DNA from: an uncultured Myxococcales bacterium
Lineage (GTDB): Bacteria; Myxococcota_A; Polyangia; Polyangiales; Polyangiaceae
NCBI GenBank assembly: GCA_937949945.1
Contig: CALFEQ010000032.1
Location: forward strand, 1-64,000
Direction: 5' to 3'
DNA: 64,000 nucleotides
The notes beneath the pieces are model-generated. The model was not told the origin of the DNA and searched no databases. It was given only the letters and a program-made list of their open reading frames with translations. Each line of letters begins with the position of its first letter. The first letter of the stretch is position 1. Positions 22,545 to 32,218 of this stretch are shown one piece after another. A program made the position numbers and the translations under genes.

Positions 22545-22550
22545 TAGACT
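22545..22550 (+). promoter_or_regulatory. -10 hexamer TAGACT, nine bases before the start codon
   Basis: TAGACT ends nine bases before the kinase GTG, with no ribosome-binding site between. Confidence 0.45.
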
Positions 22551-22559
22551 TCGATCGCC

Positions 22560-24164
<1,605 letters not shown>

Positions 24165-24170
24165 GGACGC

Positions 24171-25052
24171 TCAGCCGAGCTCGAACCGCAGGCTGCACGA
24201 CCGATCGACCTGGATGCCCCAACCCCACTGGTAGATGGGGACACCCTCGCCGTGGATCGTGACCTTGTGCAGCCCACGCCGACCCAAGAACGTCGCCTCG
24301 AACGTGCCGGGCGTATGCGACTTGCCCGGCTCGATTGTGAGGCTCTGACGTTCCGCGGCATTGACGAGGTAATCGTCGAGCTTCAGATGCACACCCGTCG
24401 CGCGGGTCGATCCGTTGTTCTGGATCGTGGCCCTGCCGCGGATCTTCGAGTTGCACGCAGGAGGGAGGGGAGTGTCGAGCTTCGGGGTGTGGAACGAGAG
24501 CTTGCCCGCCCGCATCGCCACGATGCGATCCGGCAGCATCCCGCCGTTGGGATCGTAGGTCGTCGCCGTGAACGTGCAGCTCGGGATGATGTTCATCGTT
24601 CGCCAGCGCGTGTCGCCTTCGAATTGCAACTGGCTGGGGATCACACCACAGACGCCGCCCAGCTCTCTCGGGTCCGCGACGGTCACCCACGTTCGCGACT
24701 TGGGCGGGACGTTCACCGGCACGGTGAGGGGAGGAACGGAGCCGGTGATCTCGATGCGACGGATGATGAGGTTCTTGCTGAGCGGAGTGTCGGCGGGGTT
24801 GTGGATCTCGAGGTCGTAGGAGAGCCCGCCGCCGGAGTAACGGCTCGTGTCCTCGACGCCGTTACGCAGCGACCGTCGCACGCCCACGATCGAGGGCGGC
24901 AAGGTGATCTGCAGCTTCGGTGGCTGCAGCGTCGGAAGCGGTCGGGCCGTCGGTATCGGCGTGCCGGGCTTGATCGGAGTCGGTCCGGCCCACGAGACCG
25001 CGGCGATGGACACGGACAGTGCCAGGAACGTAAACGCGGCGATTCTCCGCAT
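24171..25052 (-). CDS. secreted protein of unknown function
   Basis: A 293-residue exported protein. The signal peptide (MRRIAAFTFL..., cleavage near WAGP at about 22) is followed by a Pro-rich segment and two beta-rich domains. Features such as LSYDLEIHNPADTPLSKNLI and a second segment with IRGRATIQNNGSTRATGVHL look like CARDB/Ig-like domains. It has paired cysteines (CGV...C, CNSK, CSLRF). The ribosome-binding site AGGAAGG precedes the ATG. The following secreted gene (25254-25808) lies upstream on the same strand and has a similar design, so they may act together. Function unknown. Confidence 0.7.
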   Translation of the reverse strand: MRRIAAFTFLALSVSIAAVSWAGPTPIKPGTPIPTARPLPTLQPPKLQITLPPSIVGVRRSLRNGVEDTSRYSGGGLSYDLEIHNPADTPLSKNLIIRRIEITGSVPPLTVPVNVPPKSRTWVTVADPRELGGVCGVIPSQLQFEGDTRWRTMNIIPSCTFTATTYDPNGGMLPDRIVAMRAGKLSFHTPKLDTPLPPACNSKIRGRATIQNNGSTRATGVHLKLDDYLVNAAERQSLTIEPGKSHTPGTFEATFLGRRGLHKVTIHGEGVPIYQWGWGIQVDRSCSLRFELG

Positions 25053-25115
25053 GGTCCTTCCTCGGGTTGTTTGGTGGTGGGCGTCCGCCCGACGAATCGG
25101 GATCCGGAGCTCGGT

Positions 25116-25138
25116 TCTCGAAAGAGTGCCTTTCTAGA
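25116..25138 (-). promoter_or_regulatory. imperfect hairpin in the leader of the secreted protein
   Basis: TCTAGAAAG and CTTTCGAGA (reverse strand) form a 9-bp arm pair with one mismatch around a 5-base loop, about 65 bases upstream of the ATG at 25052. It could be a leader hairpin or an operator. Confidence 0.3.
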
Positions 25139-25253
25139 GACGAGGCGACGACAAAGGTATTCGTTCGGCGGCGCGCGCGGGATGTCGCTCGCACGGACGA
25201 CACGCTCCGTCTACTGGACGGGCGTGTAGCTCGAGCCGGAGATCAGCGACCGA

Positions 25254-25808
25254 TCAGCGCTGGCTCAGAAGCGCGTTGATTTCCGCGCCCGATCGCTCGC
25301 GTATGTCGTTCGACGCGTTGCAGTCGTCGTTCTTCGGATTGCCGTCCCTGCGGATGTCGGGGTCGAAGGCGATGACGAGCTGGTAGGTCGGAGGGAACTC
25401 TCCTTCGGCGGGCGAGCTCGCGTTCCATGCCCGGCCGAACCTCACGACGACCTCGGCGCCGGGCGGAACGTTCTGGAAGGCCTGGCGCGCGACGAGGCGA
25501 GGCTGTGCTCCCGGGACGATCTCGTAGAGCAGCGCGGTCTGCTGGTTGGGACCGGACTCGTAGGCGACCCCTCCGACGTTCTTCACCTTGCCGTAGATGT
25601 TCACATGGCCGGTGTGCGGGCCCGTCCTGTACCCGATCGAAAAATCGATCGACGCGGACAGATCGGGGCACTGGAGGACGAGCGGCTTGACGACTTTGAT
25701 CGGCTTCTTCACGGTCGGCGCGATCGGTGCCGTCGGCTTCTTCGGCTCCGCATGAGCGACGGACGCGACGAAGAGCGAGGCGAGGACGCATGCGAGGGGG
25801 CGCTTCAT
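25254..25808 (-). CDS. secreted CARDB-like protein
   Basis: A 184-residue exported protein. The signal peptide ends near AHAEPKK (about 20). A Pro/Lys-rich spacer to about 45 precedes one beta-sandwich domain: SASIDFSIGYRTGPHTGHVN, then VKNVGG, a PPGAEVVVRFG loop and VIAFDPD, the order seen in CARDB-type cell-adhesion domains. Two cysteines (C47 region and CNAS) could pair. Probably periplasmic or extracellular. It is divergent from a TPR/HEAT gene, sharing a 190-base region with clear inverted and direct repeats. Confidence 0.7.
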   Translation of the reverse strand: MKRPLACVLASLFVASVAHAEPKKPTAPIAPTVKKPIKVVKPLVLQCPDLSASIDFSIGYRTGPHTGHVNIYGKVKNVGGVAYESGPNQQTALLYEIVPGAQPRLVARQAFQNVPPGAEVVVRFGRAWNASSPAEGEFPPTYQLVIAFDPDIRRDGNPKNDDCNASNDIRERSGAEINALLSQR

Positions 25809-25837
25809 GCTTCGAGAGACGGAGCGAAACCGACGCC

Positions 25838-25875
25838 GATTCGGTCGGCGAGTGTCACCCGAATCGTGTCACCCG
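25838..25875. promoter_or_regulatory. operator candidate in a divergent promoter region
   Basis: A perfect 7-bp inverted repeat GATTCGG/CCGAATC (25838-25844, 25859-25865) overlaps two direct copies of GTGTCACCCG (25852-25861, 25866-25875; 14 bases apart). It lies between the secreted protein gene and the large TPR/HEAT gene, so one regulator could control both. Confidence 0.45.
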
Positions 25876-25984
25876 TACGGCGACGGCCGCGATGGGTGGT
25901 CACAGCGACCCGTTTCTGCGGAGCTCTCGGCCGGCGCTCGCTCGATGCGCGCAGGCCCATCCAATGGAAAGGCGCGCGAGAGCG

Positions 25985-25990
25985 TATAAG
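25985..25990 (+). promoter_or_regulatory. -10 hexamer TATAAG, eight bases before the start codon
   Basis: TATAAG ends eight bases before the GTG of the TPR/HEAT gene; no ribosome-binding site fits between. Confidence 0.5.
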
Positions 25991-25998
25991 CTAGAAGC

Positions 25999-28900
25999 GT
26001 GTCCCTTCGCCGGCTCTTTTCGCTCGCTTCCCTGGGGCTCTCCGTCGTTCTGATCGCGCCCCACGCGAGCGGTGACGACTTCGACCCACGCGGGCGCCGG
26101 AGGCCGGGCACGTCGAAGCCGGGCGCCAAGCCGGGCGCGAGGCCGGCGGCCAAGCCGGGAACAGCCGCGCGTCCCGCCGCCCCTCCGAAGCCGGACGCAG
26201 GGCAGTCGCAGTCGGTCCTCATCGACCGGTACACGAAGATCGTCCTCCGTCAGCCGGGCGACGTCTTCCCGCTCCAGCGGTTGGCCCAGCTCTACCGCGA
26301 CAAGGACGGGAACCTGAACGAGCTCGTGAAGGATTTCGAGGGCCGGGCGGCGCAATCCGGTCCGGAGCAGTATGCCGCGACGGTGACCCTCGCCGGGATC
26401 TACAAGCTCGACGGCCGCGCCGAGGAAGCGATCACCACGTACGAGAGGGCGATCGCCCTCAAGAGCAACGATCCGGTCGCGATCGTGGCGCTCGCGCGGC
26501 TGCTCCAGGATCGCGGGGACGTCGCGGGCGCGCGCAAACGCTACGAGCAGGCGCTCGCGCTCCAGACGGTCGCGGCGGACAAGGAGCAGACGCTCCGCAC
26601 GCTGATGACGCTGGCGCTCGACGCGAAGGACTGGGACGGCGCGAAGGGCTTCCACCGGGAGCTCGTGAAGATGCAGCCGCAGAGCCTGTACGTGAAGGCG
26701 GAGCTCGGTCGCGAGCTCTTCCAGCGCGCCGAGTACGAGAAGGCCGAGGCCGAGTTCAAGGAGCTCGTGAACGCCGCCGCGGGCGACAACCGCGCGCTCG
26801 CGCCGGCGCTGAAGGATCTCGGACGCGCACAGGCGAAGGCGCACAAGAACCAAGAGGCGCTCGCCACGTTGAAACGGGCGCTCCAGACGGCGGGCCAGGA
26901 GGCCGCCGTGCGCGCGGAGATCTACGAGATCATCACGGAGATCTACCGCGCCGATCAGCAGCTCCCGATCCTCATCAAGCAGATCGAGGACGAGCGACCG
27001 TCGGACTTCCAAAGGCTCGCTCTGCTCGGGGCGCTCTACGAGGAGACGGGCGACAGCACGAAGGCGCTCGAGACGTACAGGAAGGCGCTCGCGATCAACC
27101 CGCGCCACATCGACCTGCGCCTCAAGATGATCCGGGTCCTGCAGTCGCAGGGCGAGCTCGACAAGGCCATCGCGGAGTACGAGGCGCTCATCCGCGCCGC
27201 CCCGAACAACCCGCAGTTCGTCTTCGAGCAGTGCGAGGCGCTCATGCAGCGCGGAGATCGCGCGCGCGCGCTCAAGCTGCTCACGGAGCTCGAGGCGCGC
27301 GGCCAGAACGACGAGGAGATCCTCTCGCGCCTCGCCGACTTCTACGGCCGCATCGGCGAGAACGACCGCTCGCTGAAGGTGCTGACGCGGCTCTCGAACA
27401 TCAGCACGAACGACCCGGGGTATCTCGTCGACCTCGGCGACCGGTACTTCCAGGAGGGCAACACCCAGCTCGCCCTCCAGACCTGGCGGCGCATCCTCAC
27501 GACGGTCACGCCGCGCGCCCGCGCGCTCGCCGCGCTCGGGGACGTCTATCTGGAGCACGACATGCTCCAGGACGCGCTGACCTCGTTCCGTGAGGCGGTG
27601 CAGCTCGATCCGCAGAACGTCACGTACAAGAAGCAGCTCGCGAGCGCGCTCGAACGTTCGAAGAGCTACGCGGCGGCGCGCAAGATCTGGCAGGAGCTCG
27701 CCGAGAAGGCGAAGGCGACCGGCGACAAGATCCTCGCGCGCGAGGCGCGGTCGCGCATCGTCACGCTCTGGAGCTTCGAGCGGGTGCTCGAGGCGCAGGT
27801 CGGCCCGCTGCAGCAACGTTTCTCGGCGAACCCGCCCGACATCGAGGCGGGCCGCATGCTCGCCGAGGTGCAGATCCACATGCGGAGCAACCCGCGCGCG
27901 CTGGCCGACGCCGAGACGACGCTGCGCAGGGTCATCTCGCTCGCGCCGGGCGACACCGAGAGCTACCTCGCGCTCGAGCGGATCCTCGTGCAGCGGGGCA
28001 AGCTCCAGGACGCGATCGCGGTCCTCGAGAAGCTCGTCGCCGTCGATCCGAAGAGCGCGCGACAGCTCTATCAGCGCATGGCGCAGTACGCCTTGCAGCT
28101 CTATCGCGACGACGACGCGATCAAGTACGCGGCGCGCGCCGTCGAGCTCAACCCGGACGACGCCGAGGGCCATCACAAGCTCGGCGACATGTACCGGAAG
28201 CGGCAGGACATCGACCGCGCGATCGCCGAGTTCCGCGCCGCGATTGCGAGGAACGATCGCCTGTTCATCGTCTACCTCGACCTCGCCGACCTGCTCCTCT
28301 CGAAGGGCGAGATGGACGAGGCCGACCGCCTCTTCCGCCGCGTGATCCGCGGCGCGCCCGACGAGGAGCTCGTCTCGCGCGCGGCGCGGCTCTCCATGCA
28401 GATCAACCTCGGGAAGGGCACGCTCGAGTCGCTCGAGCAAGAGCTCTTGCCGCTGGCGATCGGCAACCCGCAGAAGAAGATCTACCGGCGGCTGCTCGTT
28501 GAGATCTACGGCAACCTCACCTTCGCGCTCGTGCAGCGCGTGAAGCACGGGTCGGGCAAGGACGCGGAGGAGGCGCGCGCGGCGCTCCAGCGCATCGGCT
28601 CGCGTGCGGTCAAGCCGCTCCTCGATGCGCTCGCCGACGGGGACGCCGGTCAGCAGCGCGTCGCGATCGACGTGCTCGGCTACGTGCAGAACAAGAACGC
28701 GAGCTCCGCGCTCTTCGCGTTCGCGACCGGCCAGGCGGACACGTCGCTGCGCACGCGTGCGATGCTCGCGTGCGGCGCGCTCCGCGACGCGGCCCTCTTG
28801 CCGAAGTACGAGGCGCTCCTCTTCCCGAAGTCCGGGGCCGACGGCGCGATGGCGTCGGACTCCGTCGCGCGCGCCGCGAGCTGGGCCGTCGCGAAGCTCG

Positions 28901-30126
28901 GCGACAAGCGGGCGGCTCCGCTCCTGCGCAAGATCGCCGAGAACGGGACGCCCGACATGCGCGCGTTCGCGGTCCTCGGGCTCGGCGCCCTGAAGGACAA
29001 GTCGAGCGTTCCGCTCCTCGCGCACGTCGCGCGCTCGCTCGAGGCCGGGACGCCCGCCCGCGCCGCGGCGGCGTATGCGCTCGGCGAGGTCGGCGCCGAG
29101 AGCGAGGTCACGTCGCTCCTCACGATCGCCGAGGGTACCGACGCGCTCCCGCGCGAGATGGCGATCCTCGCGCTCGCCCGCATGGGCGCGCACAAGGGCG
29201 AGCCCCCGGGCGGAAAGGCCGCGCTCGCCGCCATGGCCGACGCCATCTTCGCGGGCGAAGGGGAGGGCGCGCGGGCGCTCAAGGCCGAGGCTTCGCTCCG
29301 TCAGGCCGCGCTCGCATCGCTCGTGCTGCTCGCCACGAAGGGCGCCGTGGACGCCCGCGTCGAGGCGATCCCCGCGCCGGACGACGACGTGGACGCCGAG
29401 ACGACGCTCGAGCGGCTCGTGCCGCGGGACTTCTCCGTGAAGGATCGGGCCGCCGCGCTCGTCACGTTCGCGGACGTGCTCCAGCGTGCGGCGTCGAGCG
29501 CTCTCTCGACCTCGACGGCACGCGCCCGCGCCGTGCTCGACGCGCTGGGCGTACGCGAAGGCGCGTTCGAGCCGTTCATCGCCGCGAGCGACGAAGGCGG
29601 CCAGGAGCTCGCCGCGGCTCGCGCCAAGATCAAGGAGATCGCCGCCGCCCTCGAGCCGAGCGTGGTCGCGCTGTCGCGCCACCCGGATCCCGGGATCCGC
29701 ACGAAGGCGATCGTGCTCCTCGCGCGATCGAAGTCCGACGCCGCGGCCGCCGCGATCGCGCAGGCCGTCACCGATCCGAACGAGAACGTCCAGCGCGTGG
29801 CGCTCGCCTCGATCGGCCAGCACGCCGACCAGAAGGCCGTCGCTGTGGTCGCCAAGGTGATGCGCAGTCACGAGAGCTGGGCGATGCGCGTCCTCGCGGC
29901 GCAGGCGCTCGGCCGACTCGGAGCCGCGGGCGCGGGCGCGGAGGCGACGCGGCAGCTCAAGGAGGCCGCGACGAAGGAGCCGTACGCGCTCGTGCGCGAG
30001 GCCGCCCTCGTGGCGCTCGCCGGCTACGATCGAGGCGAGGCCGCGCAGCTCGCCGCGCACATGGCCGCGAACGATGCCGAGCCGCGTGTGCGCGAGACCG
30101 CGCTGCGGATCCGAAACGGGAAGTGA
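25999..30126 (+). CDS. giant exported TPR and HEAT-repeat protein
   Basis: A 1375-residue protein. An N-terminal signal-like segment (about 1-26, ending PHASGDD) precedes a basic Lys/Pro/Ala linker. Residues about 70-800 are tetratricopeptide repeats (for example AEEAITTYERAIALKSNDPV and DRAIAEFRAAIARNDRLFIV). From about 860 to the end come HEAT-like repeats, with units such as SVARAASWAVAKLGDKRAAP and PSVVALSRHPDPGIRTKAIV. Both halves are alpha-solenoids, suggesting a periplasmic scaffold. The GTG start has a -10 hexamer eight bases upstream. The specific role is unknown. Confidence 0.88.
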   Translation: MSLRRLFSLASLGLSVVLIAPHASGDDFDPRGRRRPGTSKPGAKPGARPAAKPGTAARPAAPPKPDAGQSQSVLIDRYTKIVLRQPGDVFPLQRLAQLYRDKDGNLNELVKDFEGRAAQSGPEQYAATVTLAGIYKLDGRAEEAITTYERAIALKSNDPVAIVALARLLQDRGDVAGARKRYEQALALQTVAADKEQTLRTLMTLALDAKDWDGAKGFHRELVKMQPQSLYVKAELGRELFQRAEYEKAEAEFKELVNAAAGDNRALAPALKDLGRAQAKAHKNQEALATLKRALQTAGQEAAVRAEIYEIITEIYRADQQLPILIKQIEDERPSDFQRLALLGALYEETGDSTKALETYRKALAINPRHIDLRLKMIRVLQSQGELDKAIAEYEALIRAAPNNPQFVFEQCEALMQRGDRARALKLLTELEARGQNDEEILSRLADFYGRIGENDRSLKVLTRLSNISTNDPGYLVDLGDRYFQEGNTQLALQTWRRILTTVTPRARALAALGDVYLEHDMLQDALTSFREAVQLDPQNVTYKKQLASALERSKSYAAARKIWQELAEKAKATGDKILAREARSRIVTLWSFERVLEAQVGPLQQRFSANPPDIEAGRMLAEVQIHMRSNPRALADAETTLRRVISLAPGDTESYLALERILVQRGKLQDAIAVLEKLVAVDPKSARQLYQRMAQYALQLYRDDDAIKYAARAVELNPDDAEGHHKLGDMYRKRQDIDRAIAEFRAAIARNDRLFIVYLDLADLLLSKGEMDEADRLFRRVIRGAPDEELVSRAARLSMQINLGKGTLESLEQELLPLAIGNPQKKIYRRLLVEIYGNLTFALVQRVKHGSGKDAEEARAALQRIGSRAVKPLLDALADGDAGQQRVAIDVLGYVQNKNASSALFAFATGQADTSLRTRAMLACGALRDAALLPKYEALLFPKSGADGAMASDSVARAASWAVAKLGDKRAAPLLRKIAENGTPDMRAFAVLGLGALKDKSSVPLLAHVARSLEAGTPARAAAAYALGEVGAESEVTSLLTIAEGTDALPREMAILALARMGAHKGEPPGGKAALAAMADAIFAGEGEGARALKAEASLRQAALASLVLLATKGAVDARVEAIPAPDDDVDAETTLERLVPRDFSVKDRAAALVTFADVLQRAASSALSTSTARARAVLDALGVREGAFEPFIAASDEGGQELAAARAKIKEIAAALEPSVVALSRHPDPGIRTKAIVLLARSKSDAAAAAIAQAVTDPNENVQRVALASIGQHADQKAVAVVAKVMRSHESWAMRVLAAQALGRLGAAGAGAEATRQLKEAATKEPYALVREAALVALAGYDRGEAAQLAAHMAANDAEPRVRETALRIRNGK

Positions 30127-30164
30127 CGCCACGGTCGGGGTCTCGCGTCGTCGCGAGAGCCGAC

Positions 30165-30170
30165 TAAGAT
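30165..30170 (+). promoter_or_regulatory. -10 hexamer TAAGAT, ten bases before the chosen start
   Basis: TAAGAT overlaps an in-frame ATG at 30169, so that ATG cannot easily be the start; the next ATG (30181) is ten bases downstream of the hexamer. Confidence 0.45.
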
Positions 30171-30180
30171 GGCGGCGTCC

Positions 30181-30720
30181 ATGACCGCGCGGCCCACGAT
30201 GCGGATGCTCACGAGCATGGCGGCGCTCTCCGCCGTCGCGGCCGTGTCGTGCCGTGACATCTCCCGCTTCGCGAGCAAGGGCGACCGCTTCGAGGGCAAC
30301 GTCGTGAAGGGCAGCTTCGTCCGCTCGGGCGTCGCCGACGACACGCGGATGTGCCTCACGCTCGACACCGACCGCCTGCAGGACGCGCCGGGGACGATCA
30401 CGACCTCCGACGGGCGCTTCCGTGACACACCGCTCCGGCCCATCCCGCAGATCTGGCACGATCCGCTCTCGACGCTGAGCTTCGGCGAGGGCCGCGTGCA
30501 GAACCTCGTCTATGCCGCCTCGCCGTCCCCGCCCGACGCGGATCCGGCCGAGGCGCAGGACGTGATCGTCATCGTCTCGCTGATGCAGTCGGATCACGTC
30601 GAGGTCCGGCTGCTCCGTGGCGCTCCGCAGACCGACGCCGGCCCTCCGCCGCCCGGCGTCGGTCGCCCCTTGTTCGCCGTCTTCAACCTCGACCGTCAGC
30701 CAGGCCCGTGCGCGTTCTAG
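30181..30720 (+). CDS. putative lipoprotein upstream of tsaD
   Basis: A 179-residue exported protein. The signal (MTARPTMRMLTSMAALSAV) ends in a lipobox AVSC. The mature part is beta-rich with two cysteines near the ends, no known domain, and a Pro-rich turn (PPPPGVG) near the C-terminus. The ATG at 30181 is chosen over the one at 30169, which sits inside the -10 hexamer. Its last 13 bases overlap the GTG of tsaD, so the two are translated from one mRNA. Function unknown. Confidence 0.72.
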   Translation: MTARPTMRMLTSMAALSAVAAVSCRDISRFASKGDRFEGNVVKGSFVRSGVADDTRMCLTLDTDRLQDAPGTITTSDGRFRDTPLRPIPQIWHDPLSTLSFGEGRVQNLVYAASPSPPDADPAEAQDVIVIVSLMQSDHVEVRLLRGAPQTDAGPPPPGVGRPLFAVFNLDRQPGPCAF

Positions 30721-31781
30721 GTATCGAGTCCTCCTGCGACGAGACGGGCGTGGCCGTCGTCGACGACACGGGGCGCGTCCTCGCCGACGTCGTCCAGAGC
30801 CAGGTCGACGTGCACGCACCGTACGGCGGCGTCATCCCGGAGCTCGCCTCGCGTGACCATCTGAAGAACTTCGGACCCGTCCTCCACGAGGCCCTGGCCC
30901 GCGCGGGGCTCGAGCTCCGCGAGCTCGACGGCATCGCCGTGACGAATCGGCCCGGGCTCGTCGGTGCGCTGCTCGTCGGCGTCCAGGCCGCGAAGGGGCT
31001 CGCGTGGGCGGCGGGGCTTCCGCTCGTCGGTGTCGATCACCTCGTCGGGCATCTCTGCGCCGTGTTCCTCCGGCGGAGCGCGTCGTCGCCTCCTCCGCCC
31101 GAGCTCCCGTTCGTGGCGCTCCTCGCGTCCGGCGGTCACACGGCGATCTATCGGGTCGACGACCTGCACCCGTCACGGATCCGCGAGCTCGGCGCGACGC
31201 GCGACGACGCGGCGGGCGAGGCGTTCGACAAGGTCGCGAAGGTCCTCGGCCTCGGCTATCCGGGCGGCCCCATCATCGACCGGCTCGCCGCCGGCGGAGA
31301 TCCGAAGGCCTTCTCCCTCCCGCTGCCGATGGGGCACACGCGCTCGTTCGAGATGAGCTTCTCGGGGATCAAGACGCAGGTCGCGGCGATCGCCCGCGAG
31401 CGGCCGTCGGTCGTCGCCCAGGGCCCCGAGAGCGCAGGCGCGGAGACGCGCGATCTGTGCGCCTCCTTCCAAGCGGCGGTCACGTCCGTGCTCGCGAAGA
31501 AGCTCGTCGCCGCAGCCCGTGTCGAGAACGTGAAGACCGTGGTCATCGGCGGCGGCGTCGCCGCGAACAGCGAGCTTCGGCGACGCGTCTCCGATCTCGC
31601 GCGCGAGAGCGGGATGGTCGCGGTGCTCCCCGAGCTCGCGAGCTGCACGGACAACGCGGCCATGATCGCGTACGCGGGTCTCGTGCGCCTCCGCGCGGGC
31701 GAGCGCGACGGATGGGACCTCGTCGCGACGAGCACCACGTCGCTGCCGAAGACGACGCGGAAGGGCCGCGGAGCGCGCTGA
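30708..31781 (+). CDS. tsaD: tRNA threonylcarbamoyladenosine transferase TsaD
   Basis: A 357-residue enzyme that, with TsaB and TsaE, transfers the threonylcarbamoyl group to A37 of ANN-decoding tRNAs. The ASKHA ATPase fold starts VLGIESSCDETGVAV; metal histidines lie in VDHLVGHLCAV (near 108-112); LLASGGHTAIY, a long GEAFDKVAKVLGLGYPGGP and GGGVAANSELR are canonical. The GTG start overlaps the lipoprotein gene by 13 bases. A short Arg-rich tail closes the protein. TsaB/TsaE are not in the window. Confidence 0.97.
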   Translation: MRVLGIESSCDETGVAVVDDTGRVLADVVQSQVDVHAPYGGVIPELASRDHLKNFGPVLHEALARAGLELRELDGIAVTNRPGLVGALLVGVQAAKGLAWAAGLPLVGVDHLVGHLCAVFLRRSASSPPPPELPFVALLASGGHTAIYRVDDLHPSRIRELGATRDDAAGEAFDKVAKVLGLGYPGGPIIDRLAAGGDPKAFSLPLPMGHTRSFEMSFSGIKTQVAAIARERPSVVAQGPESAGAETRDLCASFQAAVTSVLAKKLVAAARVENVKTVVIGGGVAANSELRRRVSDLARESGMVAVLPELASCTDNAAMIAYAGLVRLRAGERDGWDLVATSTTSLPKTTRKGRGAR

Positions 31782-31870
31782 GCCGGCCTGCGCTCGAAGG
31801 CTCCGGGGCGGGACGGATTGGACCGGGGAGTGGATGCCGCGGCGCGCTCACGCGGCGACGGGGCTCGCCG

Positions 31871-32089
31871 TCAGTGGGCCGCCGTCATCATGAAGCCGGC
31901 GAGGAAGGCGGCGCCCCAAAGCGGAAGCAGCAAGCGGAGAAGTTGATCGCGGTCCATCGTCCAGAGGAATCGGAGAAGCAAGATGCGTGCCCTGGCCGAG
32001 AAGGCCACGCATCTCGCGAATCCAGCGCAGTTTCCGGGGATCTCTTCGCGCGCGAGGAGCGCTCGGTGGCGCCCCATCCACACCGGCAT
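31871..32089 (-). CDS. possible small membrane protein
   Basis: A 72-codon reverse-strand frame. The first half is basic and unremarkable; the C-terminal part is hydrophobic (LLLPLWGAAFLAGFMMTAAH) and would span the membrane once. A TATGAC hexamer ends nine bases before the ATG, the arrangement seen at many genes here. A shorter start at 31957 (MDRDQLLRLL) is possible. No homology is recognised and it may be spurious; base use is only weakly coding-like. Confidence 0.33.
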   Translation of the reverse strand: MPVWMGRHRALLAREEIPGNCAGFARCVAFSARARILLLRFLWTMDRDQLLRLLLPLWGAAFLAGFMMTAAH

Positions 32090-32186
32090 GACGCGGATGT
32101 CATACCGCGGTGCGGTCCGTCTATGTCTCCATGCCGGCGCACGTGCAACAGGGGGCCGCCATTTTTCGCCGGCAGGGCCGCGGTCC

Positions 32187-32209
32187 GGCCGGGGCGAGGG
32201 GCCCCGGCC
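32187..32209 (-). terminator. strong GC hairpin after the PilZ gene
   Basis: GGCCGGGG and CCCCGGCC form a perfect 8-bp stem with a 7-base loop, ten bases beyond the PilZ stop codon. No T-run follows on the reverse strand, so intrinsic termination is not certain. Confidence 0.35.
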
Positions 32210-32218
32210 GGCCGTCCT

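Larger units (their letters stand above)
31782..32218. other. 437-bp convergent intergenic region
   Basis: It separates tsaD (rightward) from the PilZ gene (leftward). It holds a possible small membrane-protein gene on the reverse strand (31871-32089) and a strong GC hairpin at 32187-32209 next to the PilZ stop codon. No copy of the A, B or C repeat modules is present. Confidence 0.5.

Noticed and set aside
25900..30819. A 1639-codon open frame antisense to the TPR/HEAT gene
   Set aside because: Same reason: composition is that of a shadow frame (many Arg, Glu, Leu, Asp), and the sense strand has clear TPR and HEAT repeats.
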